Assembly (NCBI RefSeq): GCF_008642355.1
Contig: NZ_CP029193.1
Location: 2,752,001 to 2,816,000 of the forward strand
DNA: 64,000 bases
Source of the DNA: Streptomyces venezuelae
GTDB lineage: Bacteria; Actinomycetota; Actinomycetes; Streptomycetales; Streptomycetaceae
Direction: 5' to 3'
This document shows positions 19,155-27,360 of this stretch, piece by piece. The position numbers and the translations under genes are program-made. A model generated the notes under the pieces. That model saw only the letters and a list, made by a program, of their open reading frames with translations. It did not search any database and had not been told where the DNA came from. Numbering within the stretch: the first letter of the stretch is position 1; each line of letters begins with the position of its first letter.

Positions 19155-19794
19155 CCCCCGCGCGGGACTGCGCACTTCGCCGCCCGTACAGGCTGCTGCA
19201 CCAACCGTGCTGAAAATCGTGATCGCCGGAGGCTTCGGCGTGGGCAAGACCACCGCCGTGGCAGCGGTCAGCGACATCACTCCTCTGAGCACGGAGGAGT
19301 ACCTGACCGAGGCAAGCACGGGCGTGGACAGTCTCGAGGGCGTCGAGGCGAAGGAAACCACCACAGTCGCCTTCGACTTCGGCCGGACCAGCCTGCCCGA
19401 CGCGCCCGTTCCCCTGGAGTTGTTCCTGTTCGGCACGCCCGGCCAGGACCGGTTCGGAGACCTCTGGTACGACCTCTCCCGCGGAGCCGTCGGCGCGGTC
19501 GTGCTGGTCGACACCCGCCGCCTGGAAAGCAGCTTTGCCCCCATCGACTTCTTCGAAGACATCCAGCTGCCCTTCGCCATCGCGGTGAACCACTTCGATG
19601 GAACCGAGCGCCATCACCCCGAAGAGGTGCGTGATGCCCTCGGACTGTCGGCGTCCGTGCCGGTGTTGCCCTGCGACGCCCGCAATCCGGACCACGTGGC
19701 GGGCATCCTGATCGCCCTCGTCGGCCACGCCATGCGAACCCCCCCGACAGAGCCCGCCCCCGTCCCATCCGCCACCACTTACCAGGACGCCTGA
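19126..19794 (+). CDS. cvnD: Conservon GTPase CvnD
   Basis: 222 residues. P-loop GGFGVGKTTAV at about residues 34-45, a switch region around TTVAFDFGR, the G3-like FGTPGQDRF and the NHFDG G4. This is the small ATP/GTP-binding family specific to conservons (Ras-like). The ATG lies inside the end of cvnC; the stop overlaps the next ATG, so the GAF gene is part of the operon. Confidence 0.92.
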   Translation: MPTVIPRPDDPRAGLRTSPPVQAAAPTVLKIVIAGGFGVGKTTAVAAVSDITPLSTEEYLTEASTGVDSLEGVEAKETTTVAFDFGRTSLPDAPVPLELFLFGTPGQDRFGDLWYDLSRGAVGAVVLVDTRRLESSFAPIDFFEDIQLPFAIAVNHFDGTERHHPEEVRDALGLSASVPVLPCDARNPDHVAGILIALVGHAMRTPPTEPAPVPSATTYQDA

Positions 19795-20435
19795 TGTCGT
19801 ACCAGCCCTCTACGCCTCATCTCCTGACGCCGCCGGCCGCGCCCATCCTCCCTTTACCGCAACGAGCCCTGCGTCACGGAACGCAGAACCCGGCGCAGCC
19901 CGTCGCCACCACCCCAGCCCGCCCGCAGGAGGCGGAGCCGAGCGAACTGGCCCGGCGGTACGAACTGCTGCGCCGCCTGGGCATGCCCACCACCGCCAGC
20001 GACGAATTCGACGAGATGGCCCGCGCCATGGCCGAGAAAGCCGGATTCCTCTACGGGTTCGTCAACCTGTTCCTGGACACGCAGACCTTCGTCGGGCTGC
20101 ACCAACCACCGGCGGACAGCGGATACGTCATCGTCGGGCGCACCATGAGCCGCGAGCACGGCTGGTGCCCCGAGGTCGTGGCACGCAAGAAGGCCCTGCC
20201 GCTGCCTGATGTGCACGCCAGCCCCCGCTTCAGCGGCAACCACGTGGTCGACGCCGTCGGAATCCGCTCCTACTTCGGCGCTCCGCTCATCCACGACAGC
20301 GGCACCGTGCTCGGCACGGTGTGCGTGATCGACCCCGAGAAGCGCCCCCTGAGCGACGCCCGACGGATCCGGGACATCGTCATCGACGGCGGAGCCCATG
20401 TGATGGACCACATCGCCCCCACGTCATTGCGCTAG
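19794..20435 (+). CDS. GAF-domain protein, fifth gene of the conservon operon
   Basis: 213 residues; its ATG overlaps the cvnD stop by one base. After a ~45-residue proline/alanine-rich leader comes a GAF domain: FDEMARAMAEKAGF, FVNLFLDTQTFVGLHQPP, ARKKALPLPDVHASPRF, YFGAPLIHDSGTVLGTVCVID. GAF domains bind small ligands or haem. Some conservons carry a cytochrome P450 as an extra partner; here a GAF sensor takes that place. A TTA leucine codon at 19854 makes its translation depend on the bldA tRNA. Confidence 0.85.
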   Translation: MSYQPSTPHLLTPPAAPILPLPQRALRHGTQNPAQPVATTPARPQEAEPSELARRYELLRRLGMPTTASDEFDEMARAMAEKAGFLYGFVNLFLDTQTFVGLHQPPADSGYVIVGRTMSREHGWCPEVVARKKALPLPDVHASPRFSGNHVVDAVGIRSYFGAPLIHDSGTVLGTVCVIDPEKRPLSDARRIRDIVIDGGAHVMDHIAPTSLR

Positions 20436-20516
20436 ACGTTCGGCCCGCACCACCCAAGAGCGCGCCCGGTCGGCCGCTCCACCGTGCGACCTTCGCCCAC
20501 GCAGAGGGAGACGATC

Positions 20517-21776
20517 TTGCCCGCCACATCCAGCACTCCGCCACCGGCTCTGCGCCCCTACCTCAGCGCCCGCCACGCACAGTTGTGGACCGAGGCGGAC
20601 ACGTTCGCTGACGAACAGGTCACTCCCCGCATCGCGCGCATGGAGGCCGCACCCGATCGGGTGGAGCGCAAACTTGCCGAACTGATGGGCGCACGCGGCT
20701 GGTTCGGCGCCACCATCCCGACCGCGCTGGGTGGGATCGGCGCCGGGCACGTGGCGCGGTCCGTGCTGGTCCACCGAATCGCCTGCGCCTCCGCTTCCGC
20801 CGCGGCCATCCTGCAGGCCACGCTGATCCCGGTCGGCGCCGTGCTCCACTTCGCCAACGACGAGCAGAGGCAGCGATGGCTGCCCGGAGTCGCAGACGGC
20901 TCGCGCCTGCTGTCGATCGCGGTGACGGAACCGGAGGCCGGCGGGCACATCGGCGGCATCGAAACCACCGCCCGCCGCGCCGGGAAGGAGTGGGTGATCA
21001 CCGGCAGCAAAGTCCACGTCGGCAACAGTCACATTGCCGCTGCCCACCTCGTCGTCGCCCGTACCGCCGGGGCCGGGGCGAGCACCTCCACCGCTCTGAC
21101 CGCGTTCATGGTCGAATCCGACCGGCCCGGCCTCACCCTTCACGACCACCGCGGCGGCCTGGGCCTGCACGGCTTCTCCGCCGGCCGCCTCGACCTCGAC
21201 CAGGTCCGCATCCCGCACGACAACGTGCTCGGCGACATCGGGCGGGGCTCGGCCGTAGCGCAGAGCAGCAGCATCCTCTACGGCCGCCCCAACCTCGCCG
21301 CCGTCAGCCTCGGTATCCACGAGGCCGTCGTAGCCACCACGACCGAACGCCTCAAAACCCGCATCCGCTATAGGAGCACCCTGTCCGACCTGCCAGTCCT
21401 GCGCGACCGCGTCGGCGGCATGGAAGCTCGACTGCGCGCCGCGCGCATCCTCGCCTACCAGGCCGTGCACCTCCTCGACGAGGGCGTGTCCTGCGACGCG
21501 GAACTGATCAACAGCAAGTACCTCGGCCACCGATGGGCGATGAAGTCAGCCCAGGACGCCATGGAGCTGCACGGCGCCCACGCCCTGGACCGCGACTACC
21601 TCCTCCAGCGCCTGTGGCGGGACATACAGCACACCTACCCGCCGGCCGGAACCGGGGAAGTCCAGCGGATTCGCCTCGCCGACGCCGCCTTTGACGAGGA
21701 CCACGTCCAGTGGTCCGAACGCCTCGCCGCCACCTCAGCAACGCCCGCCAACGAACTGTCCACCGCCAGCATCTAA
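20517..21776 (+). CDS. Acyl-CoA dehydrogenase family protein
   Basis: 419 residues from a TTG at 20517 with GAGGGAG six bases upstream; a GTG at 20484 is the longer alternative. Three-domain acyl-CoA dehydrogenase pattern: ARGWFGATIPTALGGIG, SIAVTEPEAGGHIGG (FAD-binding Thr region), GFSAGRLDLDQVRIPHDNVLG, and near the C-terminus MELHGAHALDRDYLLQRLWRDIQ with TGEVQRIRLADA. Natural-product relatives of this family dehydrogenate carrier-protein-bound acyl or aminoacyl groups. Nothing nearby makes such a substrate, so its role is open. Confidence 0.88.
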   Translation: MPATSSTPPPALRPYLSARHAQLWTEADTFADEQVTPRIARMEAAPDRVERKLAELMGARGWFGATIPTALGGIGAGHVARSVLVHRIACASASAAAILQATLIPVGAVLHFANDEQRQRWLPGVADGSRLLSIAVTEPEAGGHIGGIETTARRAGKEWVITGSKVHVGNSHIAAAHLVVARTAGAGASTSTALTAFMVESDRPGLTLHDHRGGLGLHGFSAGRLDLDQVRIPHDNVLGDIGRGSAVAQSSSILYGRPNLAAVSLGIHEAVVATTTERLKTRIRYRSTLSDLPVLRDRVGGMEARLRAARILAYQAVHLLDEGVSCDAELINSKYLGHRWAMKSAQDAMELHGAHALDRDYLLQRLWRDIQHTYPPAGTGEVQRIRLADAAFDEDHVQWSERLAATSATPANELSTASI

Positions 21777-21860
21777 CCCTCGCCGCTATAGGCGCTCTCC
21801 GTCACCGGGCGCCGCCCACGACCGACTCTACTCACTCCACACCTGACCAGCCGAGGACTC

Positions 21861-22417
21861 ATGACCGACCCCACCCAGGCTCGCCCCGCCAGCAGCAATG
21901 CCCCCACGCCGGTACGGCCGAGGCAGCCACTTTCAGAGCGTCAACAGGCGATCCTGCGGTTCGTTCAATCGACCATGCAGGAGACGGGGTACGCGCCGTC
22001 CATCCGCGAGATCGGCGATGCGGTCGGACTGTCCAGCTCCTCCTCCGTGGCTCGCCAGCTCGCCAAGTTGGAGGACAAGGGGCACATCGTCCGCGCCTCA
22101 CGTCGTTCCCGAGGCTTGCGACTCGTCTCGCAGACAACCGGAGAGACCCTGCTTCCTTCCGGCCTGCCCCCAGCTGCCTCCTCCTCAGCGACGGTGATGA
22201 GGACGCCTCACGCAACGTCCTCAAGGTCGTACTCGGCACCGGGGTATGGCAAGCCCTCCTCCAGGGAGCCGCCCTGACGGTGCAGCGACTGCCCCTGACC
22301 AGCAACAACTCGAAGCTCGGCGAGGGCAGCATCTTCGGGCAGGTCACCGCCATCACTCACCCGGTGTCCATATCGCCCGCCTACAGCGCATCTACAGGCC
22401 CGCTCCCGACCCACTGA
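21861..22417 (+). pseudogene. LexA-like regulator, probably frameshifted
   Basis: Residues 1-105 in the first frame carry a LexA-type winged helix (LSERQQAILRFVQSTMQETGY, SIREIGDAVGLSSSSSVARQL, ASRRSRGLRLV). That frame then runs 45 residues of low-quality sequence to a stop at 22277. From about 22175 another frame reads LLLSDGDEDASRN, WQALLQGAALTVQRLPLT and GQVTAITHPV, like the C-terminal part of Streptomyces LexA-related regulators, ending at 22417. The two halves join by one frameshift near 22170-22190. It may be a true mutation or a sequencing error. Confidence 0.6.
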
Positions 22418-22441
22418 CCTGCCCTCGACGAGGACGCTGCC

Positions 22442-22918
22442 ATGATCACCACCCCGACACAGCCACTCACCCCGTCCGAACGGCGCATCGCCCAGCACGT
22501 GATCAAGGGTCTGGACGTCCGCGGGATCGCCGCGGCCACCCAGCTCAAGCCGGGCACCATCCACTCCGCGCTGCGCACCGTGCGCTGGAAGCTGGCCTGC
22601 CCCGAACGCTGCCCTCTCTCCGTCGTCGCCCACCACATCCTCGACTCCGGCCAGGTCTCCGCCCCGCCACCACCACGGCCGGTCCCAGATCTCGAGCCCG
22701 AGCAGATCAGCCTGATCAAGGCTACGACCGCACACACTCTGCCTCGGGACATCGCTCTCGCCGCGGGCCTCCCCCCTGCCGACCTGCGCGCCGCACTCGA
22801 CCAACTTCTCGCCGACACGGGCGCACAGACCGTCACCGAGCTGATCGTGCTCGCGCACAGCTGGCAGGTATTGACCGCCGAAAAGACCGGTGAAACGGGA
22901 AGCGGGGTATCCCAGTGA
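22442..22918 (+). CDS. Small protein with two LuxR-type helix-turn-helix segments
   Basis: 158 residues. LTPSERRIAQHVIKGLDVRGIAAATQLKPGTIHSALR is a LuxR/GerE-like helix-turn-helix at residues 9-45. A second, weaker one follows around ISLIKATTAHTLPRDIALAAGLPPADLRAAL. No receiver or sensor domain is present. Such stand-alone proteins occur in Streptomyces accessory loci. Its stop overlaps the next GTG. Confidence 0.65.
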   Translation: MITTPTQPLTPSERRIAQHVIKGLDVRGIAAATQLKPGTIHSALRTVRWKLACPERCPLSVVAHHILDSGQVSAPPPPRPVPDLEPEQISLIKATTAHTLPRDIALAAGLPPADLRAALDQLLADTGAQTVTELIVLAHSWQVLTAEKTGETGSGVSQ

Positions 22919-23562
22919 TCCGGCCCGCATCCCACACGGGCAGCGAAGACCGCTCCGCTCCCGTCCCGTTCACACAGACGCCGGCGTCCGCTCTCTACAC
23001 GATGCGCATGCTGGACACCGCTGCAGAGCGTCAGGAAGCCGCAGCGCTTGTTCAGGATCGCCAGGGCTGGCTCATCCGGCACGGCCTGCCCCTCCCTGGT
23101 GACGAGGACGTCCCCGCGCAGTTCCGAGCTGCGCAGACCCGCTCCGCCGGGTTGTTCGAGGACGGACGGATGCTGGCCTGCCTGATCCCTGAGCACACCC
23201 CCGATATTCGGTGGGGCCAAGGGCCGTGCCTCTTCCTCCGCAGCCTCTATACGCTGCCCGGTCACCCGGACGACGTCACGCGTCTGATCACCTTGTGGGC
23301 TTCCGACGTCGCCGCCCGCCACGGTTTACCCCGCATACGAGCGGAAGTGCCCACCCGCCAGCTGCGTGATCCGGCCCCGGTCGCGCGACTCCTCAATCGC
23401 CTGATCGACATGGGCTGGGCTCTGCACGGTGCCGGCGACGGACAGGCCGGCGAGGTCGCCCACCTCGAACTGAGCGCCGAGCGCCGCTCCGGGCTCCACG
23501 CACTGCTCAGTTGCCGGGTCCGCGTCCCCCAGCCCGCTCACGGAGAACGGAGCGCCACGTGA
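22915..23562 (+). CDS. GNAT-like acetyltransferase
   Basis: 215 residues from a GTG overlapping the previous stop. The fold resembles a GNAT: FEDGRMLACLIPE, CLFLRSLYTLPGH, TLWASDVAARHGLPRIRAEVP and RLLNRLIDMGWALHG, although the acetyl-CoA loop is weak. A TTA leucine codon at 23326 (in HGLPRIR) is the bldA signal. The three genes 22442-24107 overlap by four bases each and form an operon with no metabolic clue. Confidence 0.6.
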   Translation: MIRPASHTGSEDRSAPVPFTQTPASALYTMRMLDTAAERQEAAALVQDRQGWLIRHGLPLPGDEDVPAQFRAAQTRSAGLFEDGRMLACLIPEHTPDIRWGQGPCLFLRSLYTLPGHPDDVTRLITLWASDVAARHGLPRIRAEVPTRQLRDPAPVARLLNRLIDMGWALHGAGDGQAGEVAHLELSAERRSGLHALLSCRVRVPQPAHGERSAT

Positions 23563-24107
23563 CCACCGACGAACCGCGGCGGCCCGACCTCGCCCGCGAG
23601 CTGATCGCCCGTGCCGACGGCTCGGACGCGCAGCGAGCCAAGCGCGTACGTGACCAGCTCGACGCCATCCAACTCGGGCGAGGCCGGCACACCGAGCACG
23701 CCAACACCGCCATGTTGCGTCGGATCCTCATCGAGCACGACTGGCCCGGCCACCGGCTCGTGGGCCTCACCGCTGCCCGCGCCGCATGGACGATCGCCCT
23801 CCACAGCGACGACGACCCCGCCTTCCAACGCGCCGCCACCATCCTGCTTAAGCGCGCAGTCCAGGCCGAAGACGCGCTGGTTCAGCACTGGGCACACCTG
23901 CACGACCGTGCCCTCATCACCAACGGACACGCCCAGGAATTCGGCACCCAGCACCGCCTGATCGCCAGCAGTATCGAACTGTGCCCGCTACGCGCACCTG
24001 AGTCCGTTGACGCCCGCCGAAGCTCGGTGGGTCTGCCGCCGCTCGCCGTCGCGCTAGAGGCAGTGAGACACCGATTCACGCCCGTCGTCCTCGCACGGGC
24101 CGCGTGA
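23559..24107 (+). CDS. DUF6624-type protein
   Basis: 182 residues from a GTG that overlaps the previous stop (GTGA). The pattern RPDLARELIARADGSD, MLRRILIEHDWPGHRLVG, AAWTIALHSDDDPAFQR and QEFGTQHRL matches a family of Streptomyces proteins of unknown function that carry a conserved GTQ motif. No catalytic residues can be assigned. It closes the 22442-24107 operon. Confidence 0.7.
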   Translation: MTTDEPRRPDLARELIARADGSDAQRAKRVRDQLDAIQLGRGRHTEHANTAMLRRILIEHDWPGHRLVGLTAARAAWTIALHSDDDPAFQRAATILLKRAVQAEDALVQHWAHLHDRALITNGHAQEFGTQHRLIASSIELCPLRAPESVDARRSSVGLPPLAVALEAVRHRFTPVVLARAA

Positions 24108-24181
24108 ACGAGCCAACGCCCAAATCCACTACCAGTCGGCCAATCGGTCACAACTCCGCCCTGCGAAAGGGATGTTGACTG

Positions 24182-24642
24182 ATGAAGCTCACCACTGCCG
24201 TCCTCACCGCCCGGCGCCGCTGTCTCCCTCACCACCGCCGTGGTCGGTGCGGCCCGACTCCGGCAGGACGCGCGGCACCAGGCCGAGCAGAACGAGGTGG
24301 TCGTCGGCAGCAACCAGCTCGACTGGCTGGCGCAGATGTCCACCATCCCCGATCTCAACAAAATCTGGGCGCCCGAGGACCTGAACGCCGAGGAGTACAT
24401 GCAGCTGCTCAAGGCCAACCAGCTCATCTGCACGCTCAGCCTCCGCGACCGCCTCGGCTTCGTCCGCGCCAGCAAGCTGCCGTTCTACGCGGCGATGGTG
24501 ATGGGCAGCGATGTGTGCCGGCGGCACTGGGACCTTTTCGGGGGGTCTCCGAGCCGAGGGTGACGAGCGCGCCGAGCGGTTCACGGACGCCTTTGACCGG
24601 GCCTCGCAGGCCCATAAGAACGAACAGCTCGCAGCCTCCTAA
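24182..24642 (+). pseudogene. DUF6082-type protein, broken by two frameshifts
   Basis: The start MKLTTAVLTA (24182) is followed about 35 bases later, in another frame, by AVSLTTAVVGAARLRQDAR and a well-conserved body (QAEQNEVVVGSNQLDWLAQM, LNKIWAPEDLNAEEYMQLLKANQ). The body stops after FGGSPSRG at 24563. With one G fewer in the run of six at 24539-24545 it would continue GLRAEGDERAERFTDAFDRA to 24642. DUF6082 proteins are short, N-terminally anchored and common in Streptomyces; function unknown. Two indels in GC or G-run contexts suggest decay or sequencing error. Confidence 0.7.
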
Positions 24643-24700
24643 ACAGGGGCTGCCACATGCTGCCCAAGTCAGTCTCACCTTGAACTTGCGGAGGAAATCG

Positions 24701-25111
24701 ATGGATTTCAGCGCTGTCCTACTGCCGTCCGGCGACTTCACCATCGGAAAGACGTTCACTTTCGAAGCGGGACACCGGATCCCTGGGCTGCCGGACGAGC
24801 ACAAATGCTCCCGCCAGCACGGACACAGTTACGAGGTCGAGGTCGTACTCACCACTGCCTCTCTGGAGGAGCCCGGCTTCGTCACGGACTTCGGGGCGCT
24901 CGCTCCGTTCAAGGAGTTCCTGAACAACGAACTCGACCACCACAACCTGCACGAGATCCTCCCCTTCGAGCCGACCTCGGAGCGCCTGGCCCAATTCCTG
25001 GCCGGCTGGTTCGTCCAGAACCTCCAGCCCGCCATCCCCGGCCGTCTGGTTTCCGTCTTGGTCCGCGAGACCCGCGCAAGCTGGGCCCGCTTTACCGTGG
25101 AGGGCCAGTGA
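24701..25111 (+). CDS. queD: 6-carboxytetrahydropterin synthase QueD
   Basis: 136 residues from an ATG preceded by GGAGG. QueD turns dihydroneopterin triphosphate into 6-carboxy-5,6,7,8-tetrahydropterin. Zinc ligands are visible at His25 (FEAGH) and His40/His42 (QHGH). The catalytic cysteine is Cys36 (KCSRQHGH, the CxxxHGH pattern of QueD rather than plain PTPS), and DHHNLHE follows at residues 79-85. The length is normal. Its stop overlaps the queE GTG and folE follows, so the three make the 7-deazaguanine precursor CDG from GTP. Confidence 0.93.
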   Translation: MDFSAVLLPSGDFTIGKTFTFEAGHRIPGLPDEHKCSRQHGHSYEVEVVLTTASLEEPGFVTDFGALAPFKEFLNNELDHHNLHEILPFEPTSERLAQFLAGWFVQNLQPAIPGRLVSVLVRETRASWARFTVEGQ

Positions 25112-25854
25112 CCACACCCCAGCCGATCAGCCTCGGGCCCCAGGCTGGAGAAGCCGATTTTGGGCTGATCGTCGCAGAGTGTTTCGGTGTCGAAGTCCCG
25201 ACGTTCCAGGGTGAGGGGCCGAGCTGCGGACACCCAGCCATTTTCATCCGCCTGTCCCGGTGCAACTTGACCTGCACGAAATGCGACACGAAGTACACGT
25301 GGGACTGGTCCCAGTTCGATCCGCGCAAGGAATCGACGAAACGGACCGTGGAGGACCTGCTGGCCTATGCGGCGTTGTCGCCGGTCGAGTTGGTCGTCAT
25401 CACCGGCGGTGAGCCGTTGATCCAGCAGGCTCGGCTGGTGCCGCTCGTCCGGGGCCTGATATCAGCCGGCAAGCGGGTCGAGGTCGAGACGAACGGCTCC
25501 ATCGCCCCTCTTCATGAGCTGGTGATCGACGGGGTCCGGTTCAACGTCTCGCCCAAACTCGCCAGCTTCGGGATCAAGGAGAGCAAGAGCATCGTCCCCG
25601 CCGCACTGGAGGCATTTGTCGCTTCCAGGCGTGCAGGTTTCAAGTTCGTCGCGTCCACGCTGGCCGATCTGGACCGGATCGCCGAGCTGGCGGACACCTA
25701 CCGGCTCGCGCCGGTGTGGGTGATGCCGGAAGGGACTACCCCCGAAGCGATCACCGCAACCACCCGAGTCCTGGCCGACGCGGTCGCCGCTCGGCACTGG
25801 CACTTCACCACCCGGCTTCACGTATTGGCCTTCGCGGACGCCCGAGGCCGGTAA
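25108..25854 (+). CDS. queE: 7-carboxy-7-deazaguanine synthase QueE (radical SAM)
   Basis: 248 residues from a GTG overlapping the queD stop by four bases. QueE rearranges 6-carboxytetrahydropterin to 7-carboxy-7-deazaguanine. The FeS-binding CxxxCxxC is CNLTCTKC (Cys52, Cys56, Cys59), preceded by the QueE-typical VEVPTFQGEGPSCGHPAIFIRLS and followed by ITGGEPL at about 98-104. Strand-end motifs VETNGS and FNVSPK also fit the family. All key residues are present, so the enzyme should be active. Confidence 0.94.
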   Translation: MTTPQPISLGPQAGEADFGLIVAECFGVEVPTFQGEGPSCGHPAIFIRLSRCNLTCTKCDTKYTWDWSQFDPRKESTKRTVEDLLAYAALSPVELVVITGGEPLIQQARLVPLVRGLISAGKRVEVETNGSIAPLHELVIDGVRFNVSPKLASFGIKESKSIVPAALEAFVASRRAGFKFVASTLADLDRIAELADTYRLAPVWVMPEGTTPEAITATTRVLADAVAARHWHFTTRLHVLAFADARGR

Positions 25855-25909
25855 CCGCACATCACCACGCCCCATCCGTTCCCATAACCCCAGGAAGCGA
25901 GAGACGTCC

Positions 25910-26539
25910 ATGACGATCTCCACCGCCAGCCCGGAAGCGGCACCGCCCGCCACCAGCCCCGGGCCCGCCGCGATCATCGACATGGGCCGGGTCGCCAACC
26001 TGGTCCATCAACTCCTGGTCGAGTTGGGCGAAAACCCCGCCCGCGAGGGGCTGGCCGACACACCGGACCGTGTTGCGGAGTGGTGGAACACCTTCCTGTC
26101 CCCACACGGCGCCGCGACGACCACCTGCTTCACCGAGTCCCAACTGGGTGGCCAGCTGGTCATCGTGGGCGGCATGAGCGTGTGGTCGCTCTGCGAGCAC
26201 CACTTGCTGCCAATGAACCTTCAGGTCACAGCCGGATACGTGCCGCACGGCGAGGTGGTGGGCCTGTCGAAGTTCGGGCGGGTCGCCCATCACTTCGCCG
26301 GCCGACTGCAGGTCCAGGAACGCTTCACCCATCAGGTCACTGACTACCTCAAACACGTGATCGGACACGAGAACGTCGCCGTCGCCGTGCGCGGCGTTCA
26401 CCTGTGCATGAGCATGCGGGGCGTACGCATGGAGGAAGCCCGCACCACCACGATGCTCGCGGGAGGCCGATTCGAGACCGACCCGGTTCTCTCCCAGCAG
26501 TTCCTCACGCTCACCACCGGCCTGTGGAGGGCGTCGTGA
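25910..26539 (+). CDS. folE: GTP cyclohydrolase I FolE
   Basis: 209 residues. FolE opens GTP to dihydroneopterin triphosphate, the QueD substrate. Zinc ligands are Cys95 and His98 in SLCEHHLLP and Cys166 in GVHLCMSMRGV; the substrate loop GLSKFGRVAHHFAGRLQVQE is intact. A ~25-residue Ala/Pro-rich N-terminal leader precedes the fold. A streptomycete needs a chromosomal folE for folate, so this copy beside queDE is a dedicated, pathway-specific one. Its end overlaps the next gene. Confidence 0.95.
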   Translation: MTISTASPEAAPPATSPGPAAIIDMGRVANLVHQLLVELGENPAREGLADTPDRVAEWWNTFLSPHGAATTTCFTESQLGGQLVIVGGMSVWSLCEHHLLPMNLQVTAGYVPHGEVVGLSKFGRVAHHFAGRLQVQERFTHQVTDYLKHVIGHENVAVAVRGVHLCMSMRGVRMEEARTTTMLAGGRFETDPVLSQQFLTLTTGLWRAS

Positions 26540-27360
26540 CCGCCACGGGCATCGACTTCTCCGTCATCGCTCCGCCCGCCTACCTGAAGCACTTCGTCGC
26601 CCAGGAGCCGGCCCGCGTGCACCACGTGGCCGCCCAACACGTGCTCTCCGACGAGACGTACCGGGATTTCTTCGCCCGTGAGGCCGAGCGCGGCGCCGAG
26701 ATCATCGTCGACAACGGGCTCTTCGACCTCGGCTACGCCCTGCCGGCGGAGCGCCTCGTCGAAGCTGCGCTTGCGGTGTCCGCGAGGGAGATCATCCTGC
26801 CGGACGTCATGCGGGATGGGGCCGCGACCCTGAAGGCGAGCGAGAAGGCCGCGTGCGAGATCCGGGCACTGTCCGGCGAGGCGTTCCGTCTGTGCGCGGT
26901 GCTGCACGCCGCGGACGATGACGAGTGGCTGCGCACCTACGACGCCTATGTGACCAGCGACTGGGCCGGGGCCATCGCGCTGCCTGCGTCGCGCCGACCT
27001 GATCCACACCAGCAGTTGTGCCGCACCCGCTGGCTGGCTACCGCCTACCTGCAAGAGCACGGCTTGGTCGACGATCTGCTCGTCTACCGGCTGCTCGGTC
27101 TGGGCCGGACCGGGCACCTGGAGCTGATCGAACAGCGCGAGCACGAGTGGATCTCCTCCGTGGACGGCGCGGCGCCGGTCATCCTCGGCGCGATGGGCAT
27201 CGCCCTGCTGCCCGAAGGCCCGTACGAGAAGCCCTCCACGCCGCGGATCGAGAACCTCGGCCCGATTCCCGAGGACCGGTTCGGCCTCGTCCGGGAGAAC
27301 ATCTGCGTTGTCCGCGCGGCGGCCGGCAGCACAGTGAAGATCGCCGAGGAGTGCCGATGA
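26536..27360 (+). CDS. TGT/DpdA-like base-exchange enzyme (putative)
   Basis: 274 residues from a GTG overlapping the folE stop. The sequence looks like the TIM-barrel of tRNA-guanine transglycosylase relatives, especially the short DpdA-type proteins of phages and DNA-modification clusters. IIVDNGLFDLG (residues 57-66) stands where TGT has its DSGGFQ active-site segment, and EIILPDVMRDGAATL (85-99) is the next strand with a conserved Asp. No tRNA-binding or zinc domain is visible. Beside folE-queD-queE it could attach the 7-deazaguanine base to a nucleoside, nucleotide or DNA. Family placement is by motif and context only. Confidence 0.55.
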   Translation: MTATGIDFSVIAPPAYLKHFVAQEPARVHHVAAQHVLSDETYRDFFAREAERGAEIIVDNGLFDLGYALPAERLVEAALAVSAREIILPDVMRDGAATLKASEKAACEIRALSGEAFRLCAVLHAADDDEWLRTYDAYVTSDWAGAIALPASRRPDPHQQLCRTRWLATAYLQEHGLVDDLLVYRLLGLGRTGHLELIEQREHEWISSVDGAAPVILGAMGIALLPEGPYEKPSTPRIENLGPIPEDRFGLVRENICVVRAAAGSTVKIAEECR

